64,000 nt of DNA from Mycobacterium sp. NS-7484 (GTDB taxonomy: Bacteria; Actinomycetota; Actinomycetes; Mycobacteriales; Mycobacteriaceae), in assembly GCF_001953975.1 (NCBI RefSeq), contig NZ_MBEJ01000126.1, forward strand, positions 33,221-97,220, read 5' to 3'. Numbering within the stretch: position 1 is the stretch's first letter; each line of letters starts with the position of its first letter. Positions 43,782-53,176 of this stretch are shown piece after piece. The notes under the pieces are model-generated. The model had not been told where the DNA came from and did not search any database. It worked only from the letters and a program-made list of their open reading frames with translations. A program made the translations under genes and the position numbers.

Positions 43782-43795
43782 TGAAACGTGTTCTA
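43782..43795. promoter_or_regulatory. KstR operator between cyp125 and fadA5
   Basis: TGAAACGTGTTCTA matches TnnAACnnGTTnnA fully. It overlaps a -10 candidate, TAGCCT (43794-43799), placed 6 bases before the fadA5 ATG, so repression would act on a leaderless fadA5 promoter. Confidence 0.88.
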
Positions 43796-43805
43796 GCCTG
43801 GCTTC

Positions 43806-44957
43806 ATGGGTAACCCTGTCATCGTCGAAGCCACCCGCAGCCCCATCGGTAAGCGCAACGGCTGGTTGTCCGGTCTGCACGCCACCGAGCTGCTCGGCGC
43901 CGTCCAGAAGGCCCTCGTAGAGAAGGCCGGGATTGACGCCGGTCAGGTGGAGCAGGTCATCGGTGGCTGTGTCACGCAGTATGGCGAACAGGCGAACAAC
44001 GTCACGCGGCAGTCCTGGTTGATCGCCGGCCTGCCCGAGCATGTCGGCGCCACCAGCATCGACTGCCAGTGCGGCAGCGCCCAGCAGGCCAACCACCTGG
44101 TCGCCGGATTGATCGCCGCCGGCGCCATCGACATCGGCATCGCCTGCGGCATCGAGGCGATGAGCCGGGTGGGTCTCGGCGCCAACGGTGGCGGCGCCCG
44201 GGCGGCCTCGTGGGATATCGACCTGCCCAACCAGTTCGAAGCCGCCGAGCGGATCGCCAAGCGTCGCGGCCTCACCCGCGCGGACGTCGACGCACTCGGC
44301 CTGGCCTCGCAGACCCGGGCCAAGCAGGCCTGGGCCGAGGGCCGGTTCGACCGGGAGATCTCCCCGATCGTCGCGCCGGTGATCGACGAGAACAAGCAGC
44401 CGACGGCCGAGCTGAACACCGTCAGCCGCGACCAGGGTCTGCGCGACACCACCGCCGAAGGCTTGGCCTCGCTGAAGCCGGTGATGGAAGGTGGTATCCA
44501 CACCGCGGGTACATCGTCGCAGATCTCCGACGGTGCGGCCGCCGTGCTGTGGATGGACGAAGACAAGGCGAAGGCCCTCGGCCTGAAGCCGCGGGCACGC
44601 ATCGTCGCGCAGGCCAACGTCGGCGCCGAGACCTACTACCACCTCGACGGCCCGGTGCAGTCCACCGCCAGGGTGTTGGAGAAGGCCGGCATGAAGCTCG
44701 GGGACATCGACCTGGTCGAGATCAACGAGGCCTTCGCCTCCGTCGTGCTGTCGTGGGCGCAGGTGCACGGCGCCGACATGGACAAGGTCAACGTCAACGG
44801 CGGCGCCATCGCCCTGGGACACCCCGTCGGGTCGACCGGTTCACGGTTGATCACCACGGCGCTGCACGAGTTGGAGCGCACCGGCAAGAGCACCGCGCTG
44901 ATCACCATGTGCGCCGGCGGAGCGTTGTCCACCGGAACGATCATCGAGCGCATCTAG
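43806..44957 (+). CDS. fadA5: Steroid side-chain thiolase FadA5 (383 aa)
   Basis: Acetyl-CoA acetyltransferase-type thiolase that removes acetyl-CoA from the steroid side chain. Catalytic elements: Cys89 in DCQCGSAQQA, the GGAIALGHPVG histidine motif and the C-terminal MCAGGALSTG cysteine. There is no Shine-Dalgarno sequence, and the well-spaced TAGCCT -10 suggests a leaderless mRNA under KstR. The last base of its stop is the first base of the next gene. Orthologue position of Rv3546. Confidence 0.94.
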   Translation: MGNPVIVEATRSPIGKRNGWLSGLHATELLGAVQKALVEKAGIDAGQVEQVIGGCVTQYGEQANNVTRQSWLIAGLPEHVGATSIDCQCGSAQQANHLVAGLIAAGAIDIGIACGIEAMSRVGLGANGGGARAASWDIDLPNQFEAAERIAKRRGLTRADVDALGLASQTRAKQAWAEGRFDREISPIVAPVIDENKQPTAELNTVSRDQGLRDTTAEGLASLKPVMEGGIHTAGTSSQISDGAAAVLWMDEDKAKALGLKPRARIVAQANVGAETYYHLDGPVQSTARVLEKAGMKLGDIDLVEINEAFASVVLSWAQVHGADMDKVNVNGGAIALGHPVGSTGSRLITTALHELERTGKSTALITMCAGGALSTGTIIERI

Positions 44958-45331
44958 TGGCATTCAGTGAAGCTCAGCGCATCGCGGCCGCACAGGCCTA
45001 CATCGATGCGCTGGCCAGCCACGATGCCAGTGCGGTGCCGTTCGCACCGCACTGCACGCGCACCGAGATCGGCTTGAAGACAGGTTTTTCCGGCAAGCAG
45101 ATGCGCCGCGATCTGGATCGCGGCCCGCAGTATCGGGTGATCAAGTCGATCTCGACGCCGGAGTTCACGGTGTCCGGCGACGAGGTCCGGGCGCGGTTCG
45201 AATTGCTGACCAAGCCGACGCTGGCCGGTCGGCGCGTCGGCGCCCGCATCGACGAGACGTTCGTGATCCCGGAATCCGACGGTCAGATCCATCGGATCAC
45301 AGCCAGCATCCGGCCCTTCATCGCACGTTAA
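44957..45331 (+). CDS. Small NTF2/SnoaL-like protein coupled to fadA5 (124 aa)
   Basis: GTG at 44957-44959 shares one base with the fadA5 stop, so translation is probably coupled. The protein has the size and pattern of an NTF2-like fold: an N-terminal helix (AQRIAAAQAYIDALASHDA), a middle segment with CTRTEIGLKTGFSG, and beta strands ending ITASIRPFIAR. This fold includes ketosteroid isomerases and SnoaL cyclases, but I cannot point to catalytic residues. It has no counterpart between Rv3546 and Rv3547 in M. tuberculosis. A role in handling a steroid-CoA intermediate is inference. Confidence 0.7.
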   Translation: MAFSEAQRIAAAQAYIDALASHDASAVPFAPHCTRTEIGLKTGFSGKQMRRDLDRGPQYRVIKSISTPEFTVSGDEVRARFELLTKPTLAGRRVGARIDETFVIPESDGQIHRITASIRPFIAR

Positions 45332-45339
45332 GGTCACTC

Positions 45340-45819
45340 ATGCCCGAGACTCCCCGCCCGCTGTCCCCCAAGCAGGTCGAACGCCTCAACGCGAAATCGA
45401 CCGGTACCGCGATCAAATGGATGTCGCGGGCGCAGACCTGGATCTTCAAAAAGTCCGGTGGGCGCCTGGGCGACAAATTCCTGCGGGGCGCCCAGGTCGG
45501 CATCTTGACCACGATCGGGCGCAAGTCGGGCGAGGAACGCGACAGTCCGTTGCTGTATCTGCAGGAGGGCAAGCGCATCGTGCTCGTCGCTTCGCAGGGT
45601 GGCCGGGCGACCAACCCGATGTGGTACCTGAACCTGGTGGCCAATCCCAAGGTGAAGTTCCAGACCAAGCACGAGACGCTTGAGCTCACCGCACGCGACG
45701 CCACCGATACCGAACGCGACGAGTACTGGCCCAAGTTGGACGCGATGTATGCCGACTTCGCGAACTACCGGTCCTATACCGACCGCAAGATCCCGATCGT
45801 CATCTGCGACCCCGCCTGA
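45340..45819 (+). CDS. ddn: F420-dependent nitroreductase Ddn (159 aa)
   Basis: Member of the deazaflavin (F420H2)-dependent reductase family; the M. tuberculosis orthologue (Rv3547) activates nitroimidazole drugs and is linked to quinone reduction. Family features: AQVGILTTIGRKSGEERDSP (cofactor phosphate binding), VASQGGRATNPMWYLNL, and the C-terminal FANYRSYTDRKIPIVI. AAGG lies 6 bases before the ATG and the gene begins 8 bases after the NTF2-like gene, so it is probably read through from fadA5. Confidence 0.92.
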   Translation: MPETPRPLSPKQVERLNAKSTGTAIKWMSRAQTWIFKKSGGRLGDKFLRGAQVGILTTIGRKSGEERDSPLLYLQEGKRIVLVASQGGRATNPMWYLNLVANPKVKFQTKHETLELTARDATDTERDEYWPKLDAMYADFANYRSYTDRKIPIVICDPA

Positions 45820-45834
45820 CGCTGCGACCGCACC

Positions 45835-45865
45835 ACGCCCTCGGACTTTCGTCCGGGGGCGTTTT
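45835..45865 (+). terminator. Rho-independent terminator after ddn
   Basis: Stem ACGCCCTCGGAC (45835-45846) pairs with GTCCGGGGGCGT (45851-45862) around TTTC, followed by a short T run. It ends the fadA5-ddn unit. Confidence 0.75.
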
Positions 45866-46016
45866 GCGTTGTCAGCGGCCGCGGAACCGGTGAATTACGA
45901 AACTGTCCGTAGCTGAATTGACGGGTGAACACAATTTTGATTATGTTCTGTGAGCCCGCCCACAGTGAACGGCAAGTGAGCGGCAGCCCACATTTTCGTG
46001 AACCGATGGAGACCCT

Positions 46017-47459
46017 ATGCAACGACCCACCCGCCGCCGCCGGGCTGCCGGTGCCGCCGCGACCACGCTGACCGCATGTTCGCTGTTCGCGGCCGCGACT
46101 CTGCCTGCCGCCGCCATGACCGTGACGTTCATCCGGCATGCCGAGTCACAGGCCAACGCCTCGGGCTACATCGACACCAGCACACCCGGGCCGCATCTGA
46201 CCAATGACGAAGTCGACCAGACCGGCGGACTGACCGGCGAGGAGCAGGCGCAGGCGTGGGCCAATGGCCAGTCCGCCACCGCGTTCGACGCGCTCTACGC
46301 CTCGACCATGATCCGCACCCAGGAAACCGCGGCGCCGTTCGCCGAGAAGAGCGGCTTGCCGGTGACGATCCTGGGTTCCTACGATCCGACCCGCCCGCAG
46401 CGGAACTCCGGCGTCCAGGAAATCAGTGCCGGCATTTTCGAGGGCTTGTCCGAAAAGGAGGGCGTCGGCCGCATCGGCTACATCCTCGCCCCGTTGGCCT
46501 GGACGTTGGGCCTGCAGTTCGTCTCGGTGCCCGGCGGGGAGAGTGGCCTGGAGTTCAACGAGCGGGTGACGAACGCGCTTGCCGACGTCGAGGCCAACAC
46601 CACCGACACCAACGGCGACCACCAGATCGACGCCGCGGTCTTCTCCCACGGCGCCACCATCATGATGTGGACGTTGATGAACGTCGACAATCCGAGCTTG
46701 ACGCTCCTGGCGAACACGCTGGACAACACCGACACCGTGGTGGTCACGCAGAACGATGACGGCAGTTGGCATCTGGTGAGCTGGAACGGCCAAGAAGTCG
46801 GCGAGGCCGACTATGCGACCAAGATGTTCGTCAACGTACGCGATCTGATCGTGGCGCCCCAGAAGGCGATCTACGACATGCGCCTGCCTGTCCTGTCGTT
46901 CGACCCTGAGTCCATTGCGGACGCCGGCGCCAAGGGCATTCAGGATGTCGGCAAGGCGACGGTGAAGTTCGTCAGCGATTCGATCAACGACACCGTCGAG
47001 GCGATCGCCGGCATTCCCGGCTCGCTGAACAAGTCCACATCGCAGCAGTCCAAGGTCGGGATCCAGAACACTGCCGCCCAGACCGATGAGCCGGTTGCCG
47101 ACAAGGCCACCGAGCCGACGGTCGAGCAGGACGTCGAGCAGGTGACCGAGAACGTCAGCAACGAGGTCACCGAAAAGGCAGCTGCGCGCACCACATTGGT
47201 GCAGAACAGGATCTCGAGTACCCGTACCGCCAACGGTGCGACCAAGCTGGTCGCAGGCAACAAGGTGGAGCCGGGCAAGGCACTGTCCGCGATGCGAGAC
47301 CGGGCCGATCGCGCTTCAGACGAGGTGCGCAGCGGGATCGAGTCCTCGGTCCAGCGCGCCCGCGAGACCGTCAAGAAGCTCGCCGGTGCCGACAAGCAGG
47401 ACAAGAAGGACGGCAAGGCCGGCGAGAAGGCGAAGTCCGCCGGTAAGGACGCCGCCTGA
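46017..47459 (+). CDS. Exported histidine phosphatase with long charged C-terminal tail (480 aa)
   Basis: An Arg-rich N-terminus and hydrophobic core form a signal peptide with likely cleavage after LPAAA (about 33). The phosphoglycerate-mutase-like domain follows: FIRHAES with Arg40-His41, and the second histidine in FSHGATIMMW (His211). The phosphatase part ends near 270. The last roughly 190 residues are helical and low in complexity, rich in Val, Thr, Glu and Lys (for example GKATVKFVSDSINDTVEAI), and end in repeated DKKDGKAGEK-type units, perhaps wall-associated. The substrate is unknown. Not part of the known steroid pathway. Confidence 0.8.
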   Translation: MQRPTRRRRAAGAAATTLTACSLFAAATLPAAAMTVTFIRHAESQANASGYIDTSTPGPHLTNDEVDQTGGLTGEEQAQAWANGQSATAFDALYASTMIRTQETAAPFAEKSGLPVTILGSYDPTRPQRNSGVQEISAGIFEGLSEKEGVGRIGYILAPLAWTLGLQFVSVPGGESGLEFNERVTNALADVEANTTDTNGDHQIDAAVFSHGATIMMWTLMNVDNPSLTLLANTLDNTDTVVVTQNDDGSWHLVSWNGQEVGEADYATKMFVNVRDLIVAPQKAIYDMRLPVLSFDPESIADAGAKGIQDVGKATVKFVSDSINDTVEAIAGIPGSLNKSTSQQSKVGIQNTAAQTDEPVADKATEPTVEQDVEQVTENVSNEVTEKAAARTTLVQNRISSTRTANGATKLVAGNKVEPGKALSAMRDRADRASDEVRSGIESSVQRARETVKKLAGADKQDKKDGKAGEKAKSAGKDAA

Positions 47460-47468
47460 TCTGCCGAC

Positions 47469-47518
47469 CAGACGTAAACCGGTACCAAATCGCTTGATTT
47501 GGTACCGGTTTGCGTCTG
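47469..47518. terminator. Long near-perfect hairpin between convergent genes
   Basis: Two 23-base arms (47469-47491 and 47496-47518) with one T-G pair enclose the loop GCTT. There is no U tail on either strand. It sits between the phosphatase gene and the SDR gene and would stop transcription in both directions. Confidence 0.75.
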
Positions 47519-47533
47519 CTCGCGGGAGGAAAA

Positions 47534-48439
47534 TTAGGCGCCGTAGACGGGGACTGCCGGGCGGGCTTTGGCCAACAGGTCATTGACGACGGGGCCCAGC
47601 TCGGCCGGATCCCACTTGGCGCCCTTGTCGATCTCGGGGCCATGCGCCCAGCCCTCGGCGACGCGGATCTTGCCGCCCTCGACCTCGAACACCTTGCCGG
47701 TCACGTCCTTGGACTCGACACTGCCCAACCACACCAGCAGCGGTGAGACGTTCTCCGGAGCCATGGCGTCGAAGGCCTGGTCCTGGGTGGCCATCATGTC
47801 GGCGAACACGGTCTCGGTCATCCGGGTGCGCGCCGAGGGTGCGATGGCGTTGACGCTGACGCCGTAACGGCCCATCTCCGCGGCGGCGACCAAGGTGAGT
47901 GCGGCGATGCCGGCCTTGGCGGCGCTGTAATTCGCCTGTCCCACACTGCCTTGCAGGCCGGCGCCCGAGCTGGTGTTGATGATGCGCGCATCGACAGTGT
48001 TGCCCGCCTTGGACTGGGCGCGCCAGTGGGCCGCGGCGTGCTTCATCGTGGCGAAGTGCCCCTTGAGGTGCACGGCGGTGACGGCGTCGAACTCCTCTTC
48101 GGAGGTGTTTGCGAACATCCGGTCGCGCACGATGCCGGCATTGTTCACGAGAACGTCGAGCCCGCCGAAGGAATCGACCGCAGTCTGGATCAGGGCCTCG
48201 GCCTGTGCCCAGTCCGCGACGTTGGAGCCGTTGGCGACGGCTTCGCCTCCGGCGGCGACGATCTCGTCGACCACACCCTGGGCGGCGCTACCGCCGCCGG
48301 CCGGTGAGCCGTCCAGACCCACGCCGATGTCGTTGACCACGACGCGTGCGCCTTCGGCCGCGAACGCCAGCGCGTGTGCGCGGCCCAGGCCGCCGCCGGC
48401 GCCCGTCACGATGACCACCCGGCCGTCCAGAAGTCCCAT
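47534..48439 (-). CDS. Short-chain dehydrogenase/reductase, Rv3548c-type (301 aa)
   Basis: NAD(P)-dependent SDR. The cofactor motif is TGAGGGLGRA (about 12-21), then NNAG, and the catalytic YSAAK pair follows NTSSGAG. The overall pattern resembles the 3-hydroxyacyl-CoA dehydrogenase domain of peroxisomal multifunctional enzyme type 2. It lies 16 bases after the next SDR, both on the minus strand behind the KstR2 operator, so a role in rings C/D or side-chain acyl-CoA oxidation is probable. The exact substrate is not known to me. Confidence 0.88.
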   Translation of the reverse strand: MGLLDGRVVIVTGAGGGLGRAHALAFAAEGARVVVNDIGVGLDGSPAGGGSAAQGVVDEIVAAGGEAVANGSNVADWAQAEALIQTAVDSFGGLDVLVNNAGIVRDRMFANTSEEEFDAVTAVHLKGHFATMKHAAAHWRAQSKAGNTVDARIINTSSGAGLQGSVGQANYSAAKAGIAALTLVAAAEMGRYGVSVNAIAPSARTRMTETVFADMMATQDQAFDAMAPENVSPLLVWLGSVESKDVTGKVFEVEGGKIRVAEGWAHGPEIDKGAKWDPAELGPVVNDLLAKARPAVPVYGA

Positions 48440-48455
48440 GTGAGTGTGTCTCCTT

Positions 48456-49238
48456 CTATTTGATGTCTGCTGTAGTGGTCGACAGGTAATGCGGCGGTTC
48501 GCCGCCGCCGTGCACCTCCAGCGAGGCGCCGCTGATGTACGAGGCCGCAGCCGACGACAAAAACGCCGTGGCCCAACCGATGTCGGTCGGCTTGGCCAGC
48601 CGCCCCAGCGGGACGTTCCGCGAGATGGCCGCGATGGACTCGGCGTCGCCGTAGAACAGTTCGGATTGTTCAGTCTCGACCATGCCGACGACGACCGAGT
48701 TCACCCGGACCTTCGGCGCCCACTCCACGGCCAGCGTGGACGTGAGGTTGTCGATGCCGGCCTTCGCCGCACCGTAGGCCGCGGTGCCCGGCGTCGGGCG
48801 GTGGCCACTGACGCTGGAGATGTTGACGATGGAGCCGCCGGAGTCCTGCTGCTGCATCACGGCATTGGCGTGCGTAGACACCGAGAGTGCGCCGATCAGG
48901 TTCAGCTCGATGATCTTGGTGCTGAACTTCGCCGACGCGTCGGCGGCGAGCACATACGGCGAGCCGCCGGCATTGTTGACGACCACATCGAGACGGCCGT
49001 GCTTGTCGACGACGGCGTCGATCAGCGCCTTCACCGAGTCGTCATCCCGGATGTCGCAGCTGTGGAACTCGTAGGGCAGTCCCTCAACCGGACGACGTGC
49101 GCAGGTCACCACGGTGGCGCCCTGACCGGCGAAAACCGCGCTGATGCCAGCGCCAACCCCTCGCACTCCGCCGGTTACCAGGACCACCTTGCCGGCCAAA
49201 CCCAAATTGATTGCACCGGCTTCTGGCGTATCGGTCAC
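48456..49238 (-). CDS. Short-chain dehydrogenase/reductase, Rv3549c-type (260 aa)
   Basis: SDR with TGGVRGVGAGI near the N-terminus, NNAGGSP, and catalytic YGAAK. The start GTG (49236-49238) has TACGCT (a TANNNT -10) exactly 6 bases upstream and no ribosome binding site, so a leaderless mRNA is likely. The KstR2 operator lies just upstream of that -10. Orthologue position of Rv3549c; the substrate is unassigned. Confidence 0.88.
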   Translation of the reverse strand: MTDTPEAGAINLGLAGKVVLVTGGVRGVGAGISAVFAGQGATVVTCARRPVEGLPYEFHSCDIRDDDSVKALIDAVVDKHGRLDVVVNNAGGSPYVLAADASAKFSTKIIELNLIGALSVSTHANAVMQQQDSGGSIVNISSVSGHRPTPGTAAYGAAKAGIDNLTSTLAVEWAPKVRVNSVVVGMVETEQSELFYGDAESIAAISRNVPLGRLAKPTDIGWATAFLSSAAASYISGASLEVHGGGEPPHYLSTTTADIK

Positions 49239-49244
49239 TGTGCT

Positions 49245-49250
49245 AGCGTA
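49245..49250 (-). promoter_or_regulatory. Candidate -10 box for the Rv3549c-type SDR gene
   Basis: On the minus strand TACGCT is followed by 6 bases and then the GTG at 49238, the spacing of mycobacterial leaderless promoters. Confidence 0.45.
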
Positions 49251-49253
49251 CCA

Positions 49254-49267
49254 AGCAAGTGCTTGCT
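49254..49267. promoter_or_regulatory. KstR2 operator
   Basis: AGCAAGTGCTTGCT is a perfect palindrome fitting the KstR2 motif AnCAAGnnCTTGnT. It lies between the divergent SDR genes and echA20-ipdABC, the known position of a KstR2 site. KstR2 responds to HIP-CoA. Confidence 0.92.
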
Positions 49268-49297
49268 TAGGTAGCGACCCCTCCAGGAAGTGGATTG

Positions 49298-50052
49298 ATG
49301 ACGATCACCACCAAGACAGTCGAACCGGGCATCGTCTCGGTCACCGTCAACTACCCCCCGGTCAACGCCATCCCGTCGGCCGGCTGGTTCGAACTCGGCG
49401 ATGCCATCACTGCCGCCGGCCGCGACCGCAGCACCCACGTGGTGATCCTGCGGGCCGAGGGCCGCGGCTTCAACGCCGGCGTGGACATCAAGGAAATGCA
49501 GAACACCGAGGGCTTCACCGCACTCATCGACGCCAACCGCGGCTGCTACCACGCATTCAAGTCCGTGTACGAGTGCGAGGTCCCAGTGGTGGCCGCAGTC
49601 AACGGCTTCTGCGTCGGTGGCGGCATCGGTCTGGTCGGCAACGCCGACGTGATCGTCGCCTCCGACGACGCCAAGTTCGGGCTGCCCGAAGTGGAACGTG
49701 GAGCGTTGGGCGCCGCGACCCACCTGTCCCGGCTGGTCCCCCAGCACCTGATGCGCCGGTTGTTCTTCACTGCCGCGACCGTTCCCGCCGAAACCCTGCA
49801 TCACTTCGGCTCGGTGCACGAGGTGGTCCCGCGCGAGGAGCTCGACGAGGCCGCGCTGCGCGTCGCCCGCGACATCGCCAGCAAGGACACCCGGGTGATC
49901 CGGGCGGCCAAGGAGGCCTTGAACTTCATCGACGTGCAGCCTGTCAACGCGCGGTACCGCATGGAGCAGGGCTTCACCTTCGAACTCAACCTGTCCGGTG
50001 TGTCCGACGAGCACCGCGACGCCTTCGCCGGAACTGACAAGGGGTCCAAGGC

Positions 50053-50056
<4 letters not shown>
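49298..50056 (+). CDS. echA20: Ring-cleaving crotonase EchA20 (252 aa)
   Basis: Crotonase-fold hydrolase that opens ring D of the indene-dione acyl-CoA formed from HIP-CoA. Oxyanion-hole segments GRGFNAGVDIKEM and NGFCVGGGIGLVG are present. I prefer ATG 49298 (AGGAAG 7 bases upstream) over the TTG one codon earlier. Its stop overlaps the ipdA ATG. Orthologue position of Rv3550, under KstR2. Confidence 0.93.
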
Positions 50057-50939
<883 letters not shown>

Positions 50940-50943
<4 letters not shown>

Positions 50944-51689
50944 GTGACGTGACCCGCGCCGAAATATGCGCCGTCGCCTGCGCCGAACTGTTCCGCGACG
51001 CCGGCGAGATCATGGCCAGTCCCATGACCACCGTCGTCCAGATCGCCGCCCGGCTGGCCCGGCTGACTTTCTCCCCCGACATCGTGCTGACCGACGGTGA
51101 GGCCCGGATCATGGCCGACACCCCGGCCATCGGCGGCTCCTTCACCGTCGAGGGCTGGATGCCGTTCAACCGCGTGTTCGAGACCCTGGCCTGGGGCAAG
51201 CGCCATGTCGTGATGGGCGCCAACCAGATCGACCGCTACGGCAACCAGAACCTGTCGGCGTTCGGACCGATCCAGCACCCGACCCGCCAGATGTTCGGCG
51301 TGCGCGGTGCGCCGGGCAACAGCATCAACCATGCCACCAGCTACTTCGTCGGCAACCACTCCAAGCGGGTGTTCTGCGAGTCGGTGGACATCGTCTCCGG
51401 AATCGGCTGGGACAAGGTTGATCCCGCCAATCCGGCCTACCGGTTCGCCAACATCTACCGCGTGGTGTCCAACCTGGGCGTGTTCGACTTCAACGGCCCC
51501 GACCACCAGATGCGCGCGGTGTCGTTGCATCCCGGTGTCGAGGCTCAGCAGGTCGCCGACAACACCTCCTTCGAGGTGCACGGGCTTGACAGCGCCGAAG
51601 AAACCCGGATGCCGACAGACGAGGAGCTCACGCTCCTGCGCGAGACCATCGATCCGAAGTCGTTGCGCGACAAAGAGGTCAAGGTCTAA
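50940..51689 (+). CDS. ipdB: COCHEA-CoA hydrolase beta subunit IpdB (249 aa)
   Basis: Partner of IpdA. It starts at GTG 50940 within the ipdA stop (GTGA), so the subunits are made in step. The beta-subunit CoA-transferase fold is seen in SPMTTVVQIAARLARLTFSPD and the VMGANQIDRYGNQN segment. Orthologue position of Rv3552. Confidence 0.94.
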
Positions 51690-51692
51690 CGC

Positions 51693-52766
51693 ATGGGCAA
51701 GCTCAAGACTCCGCTGACCGAACTGGTCGGGATCGAGCACCCGGTCGTCCAGACCGGCATGGGCTGGGTGGCCGGTGCGCGACTGGTTGCCGCCACCTCC
51801 AACGCCGGCGGGCTCGGCATCCTGGCGTCAGCGACCATGACGCTCGAGGAACTGCAGACCGCCGTGACCAAGGTCAAGGCCGCCACCGACAAACCCTTCG
51901 GCATCAACATGCGTGCCGATGCGGGTGATGCCGGTGCGCGCGTCGACCTCCTGATCCGCGAAGGAGTCAAAGTCGCCTCCTTCGCTCTGGCTCCCAAGCC
52001 CGAGCTGATCGCCAAGCTCAAAGACGCAGGCGTCGTGGTGATCCCGTCGGTCGGCGCGGCCAAGCACGCCAAGAAGGTGGCCGGCTGGGGTGCCGACGCG
52101 GTCATCGTGCAGGGCGGTGAAGGCGGCGGCCACACCGGTCCCGTCGCCACCACGCTGCTGCTGCCCTCGGTGCTCGACGCGGTGAAGGACACCGGCATGC
52201 CGGTGATCGCCGCGGGGGGCTTCTTCGACGGCCGCGGCCTGGCCGCTGCCTTGTCGTATGGCGCCGCTGGGGTTGCCATGGGGACCCGGTTCCTGCTGAC
52301 CTCTGATTCCACCGTGCCCGACGCGGTCAAGCAGCGGTACCTGCAGGCCGCACTGGACGGCACCGTGGTCTCTACCCGTGTCGACGGCATGCCGCACCGC
52401 GTGCTGCGCACCGGCCTGGTGGAGAAGCTCGAAAGCGGCTCAGGGGTTCGCAGCCTCGCCGCCGCGGTCGGCAACGCCCAGAAGTTCAAGAAGTATTCGG
52501 GGATGTCCTGGCTTTCGATCGTCAAGGACGGACTGGCCATGCGGGAGGGCAAGGAACTCACCTGGTCGCAGATCGTCATGAAGGCCAACACAGCGATGCT
52601 TTTGAAAGCCGGTCTCGTGGATGGCAACACCGACGCCGGTGTGCTGGCCTCGGGTCAGGTGGCCGGCATCATCAACGACCTGCCGTCGTGCGCCGAGCTG
52701 GTCGAAAAGATCGTCGACGACGCCGTCGCACACCTGCGTGCTGCCTCGTCTTTCGTGGTCGACTGA
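51693..52766 (+). CDS. ipdC: FMN-dependent oxidoreductase IpdC (357 aa)
   Basis: TIM-barrel flavoprotein of the nitronate monooxygenase/enoyl-reductase type. The phosphate-binding segment VQGGEGGGHTG and IAAGGFFDGRGLAAAL are typical of FMN binding. It acts on a HIP-CoA-derived intermediate before IpdAB in rings C/D breakdown. It begins 3 bases after ipdB and ends the KstR2-controlled plus-strand unit. In M. tuberculosis Rv3553 is followed by fdxB; here that gene is absent. Confidence 0.92.
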   Translation: MGKLKTPLTELVGIEHPVVQTGMGWVAGARLVAATSNAGGLGILASATMTLEELQTAVTKVKAATDKPFGINMRADAGDAGARVDLLIREGVKVASFALAPKPELIAKLKDAGVVVIPSVGAAKHAKKVAGWGADAVIVQGGEGGGHTGPVATTLLLPSVLDAVKDTGMPVIAAGGFFDGRGLAAALSYGAAGVAMGTRFLLTSDSTVPDAVKQRYLQAALDGTVVSTRVDGMPHRVLRTGLVEKLESGSGVRSLAAAVGNAQKFKKYSGMSWLSIVKDGLAMREGKELTWSQIVMKANTAMLLKAGLVDGNTDAGVLASGQVAGIINDLPSCAELVEKIVDDAVAHLRAASSFVVD

Positions 52767-52837
52767 ACGGGGGCGCCCGCACGGGGTATCGCGCAACCGG
52801 GCGGGCGCGTCGCGCAGGGAAACCGGGTGTGCGACTT

Positions 52838-53130
52838 GCCCGCCTATGAGCGACTTTTCAGCGACAATCGCCTCACGAACCTATTTTCGCATCATCTGCC
52901 CCAGCGACGATCAGTACTTGCGTCACTCCAGTATCAATCAGGCTCACGCACAACAAATTTCAGGTTGACCAACTATCAGCGACAGAGTCGCTGGCATGCG
53001 GGCACTGGACACCTGATGCTCATGAGGTCAGTGGTGTGCGAGTGCCAAAATCGCGGAGCGACAATGGGACTGACGAGGCACAACGATATCAACGTGGCGA
53101 TTGTCGCTGAACAGTCGCTAACAGGCGGGC
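52838..53130. mobile_element. MITE-like element with 35-bp terminal inverted repeats
   Basis: Bases 52838-52872 and 53096-53130 are inverted copies that agree at 32 of 35 positions, the inner 16 (TTCAGCGACAATCGCC) being perfect. The 223-base interior is lower in GC, has no plausible gene, and repeats the AGCGACA core several times. No target-site duplication is obvious. This fits a small non-autonomous transposon or its remnant. Confidence 0.65.
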
Positions 53131-53176
53131 GCAACGGCCATCGTCTCCCATTCCGGGACGGCTGTGACCAATGTGA

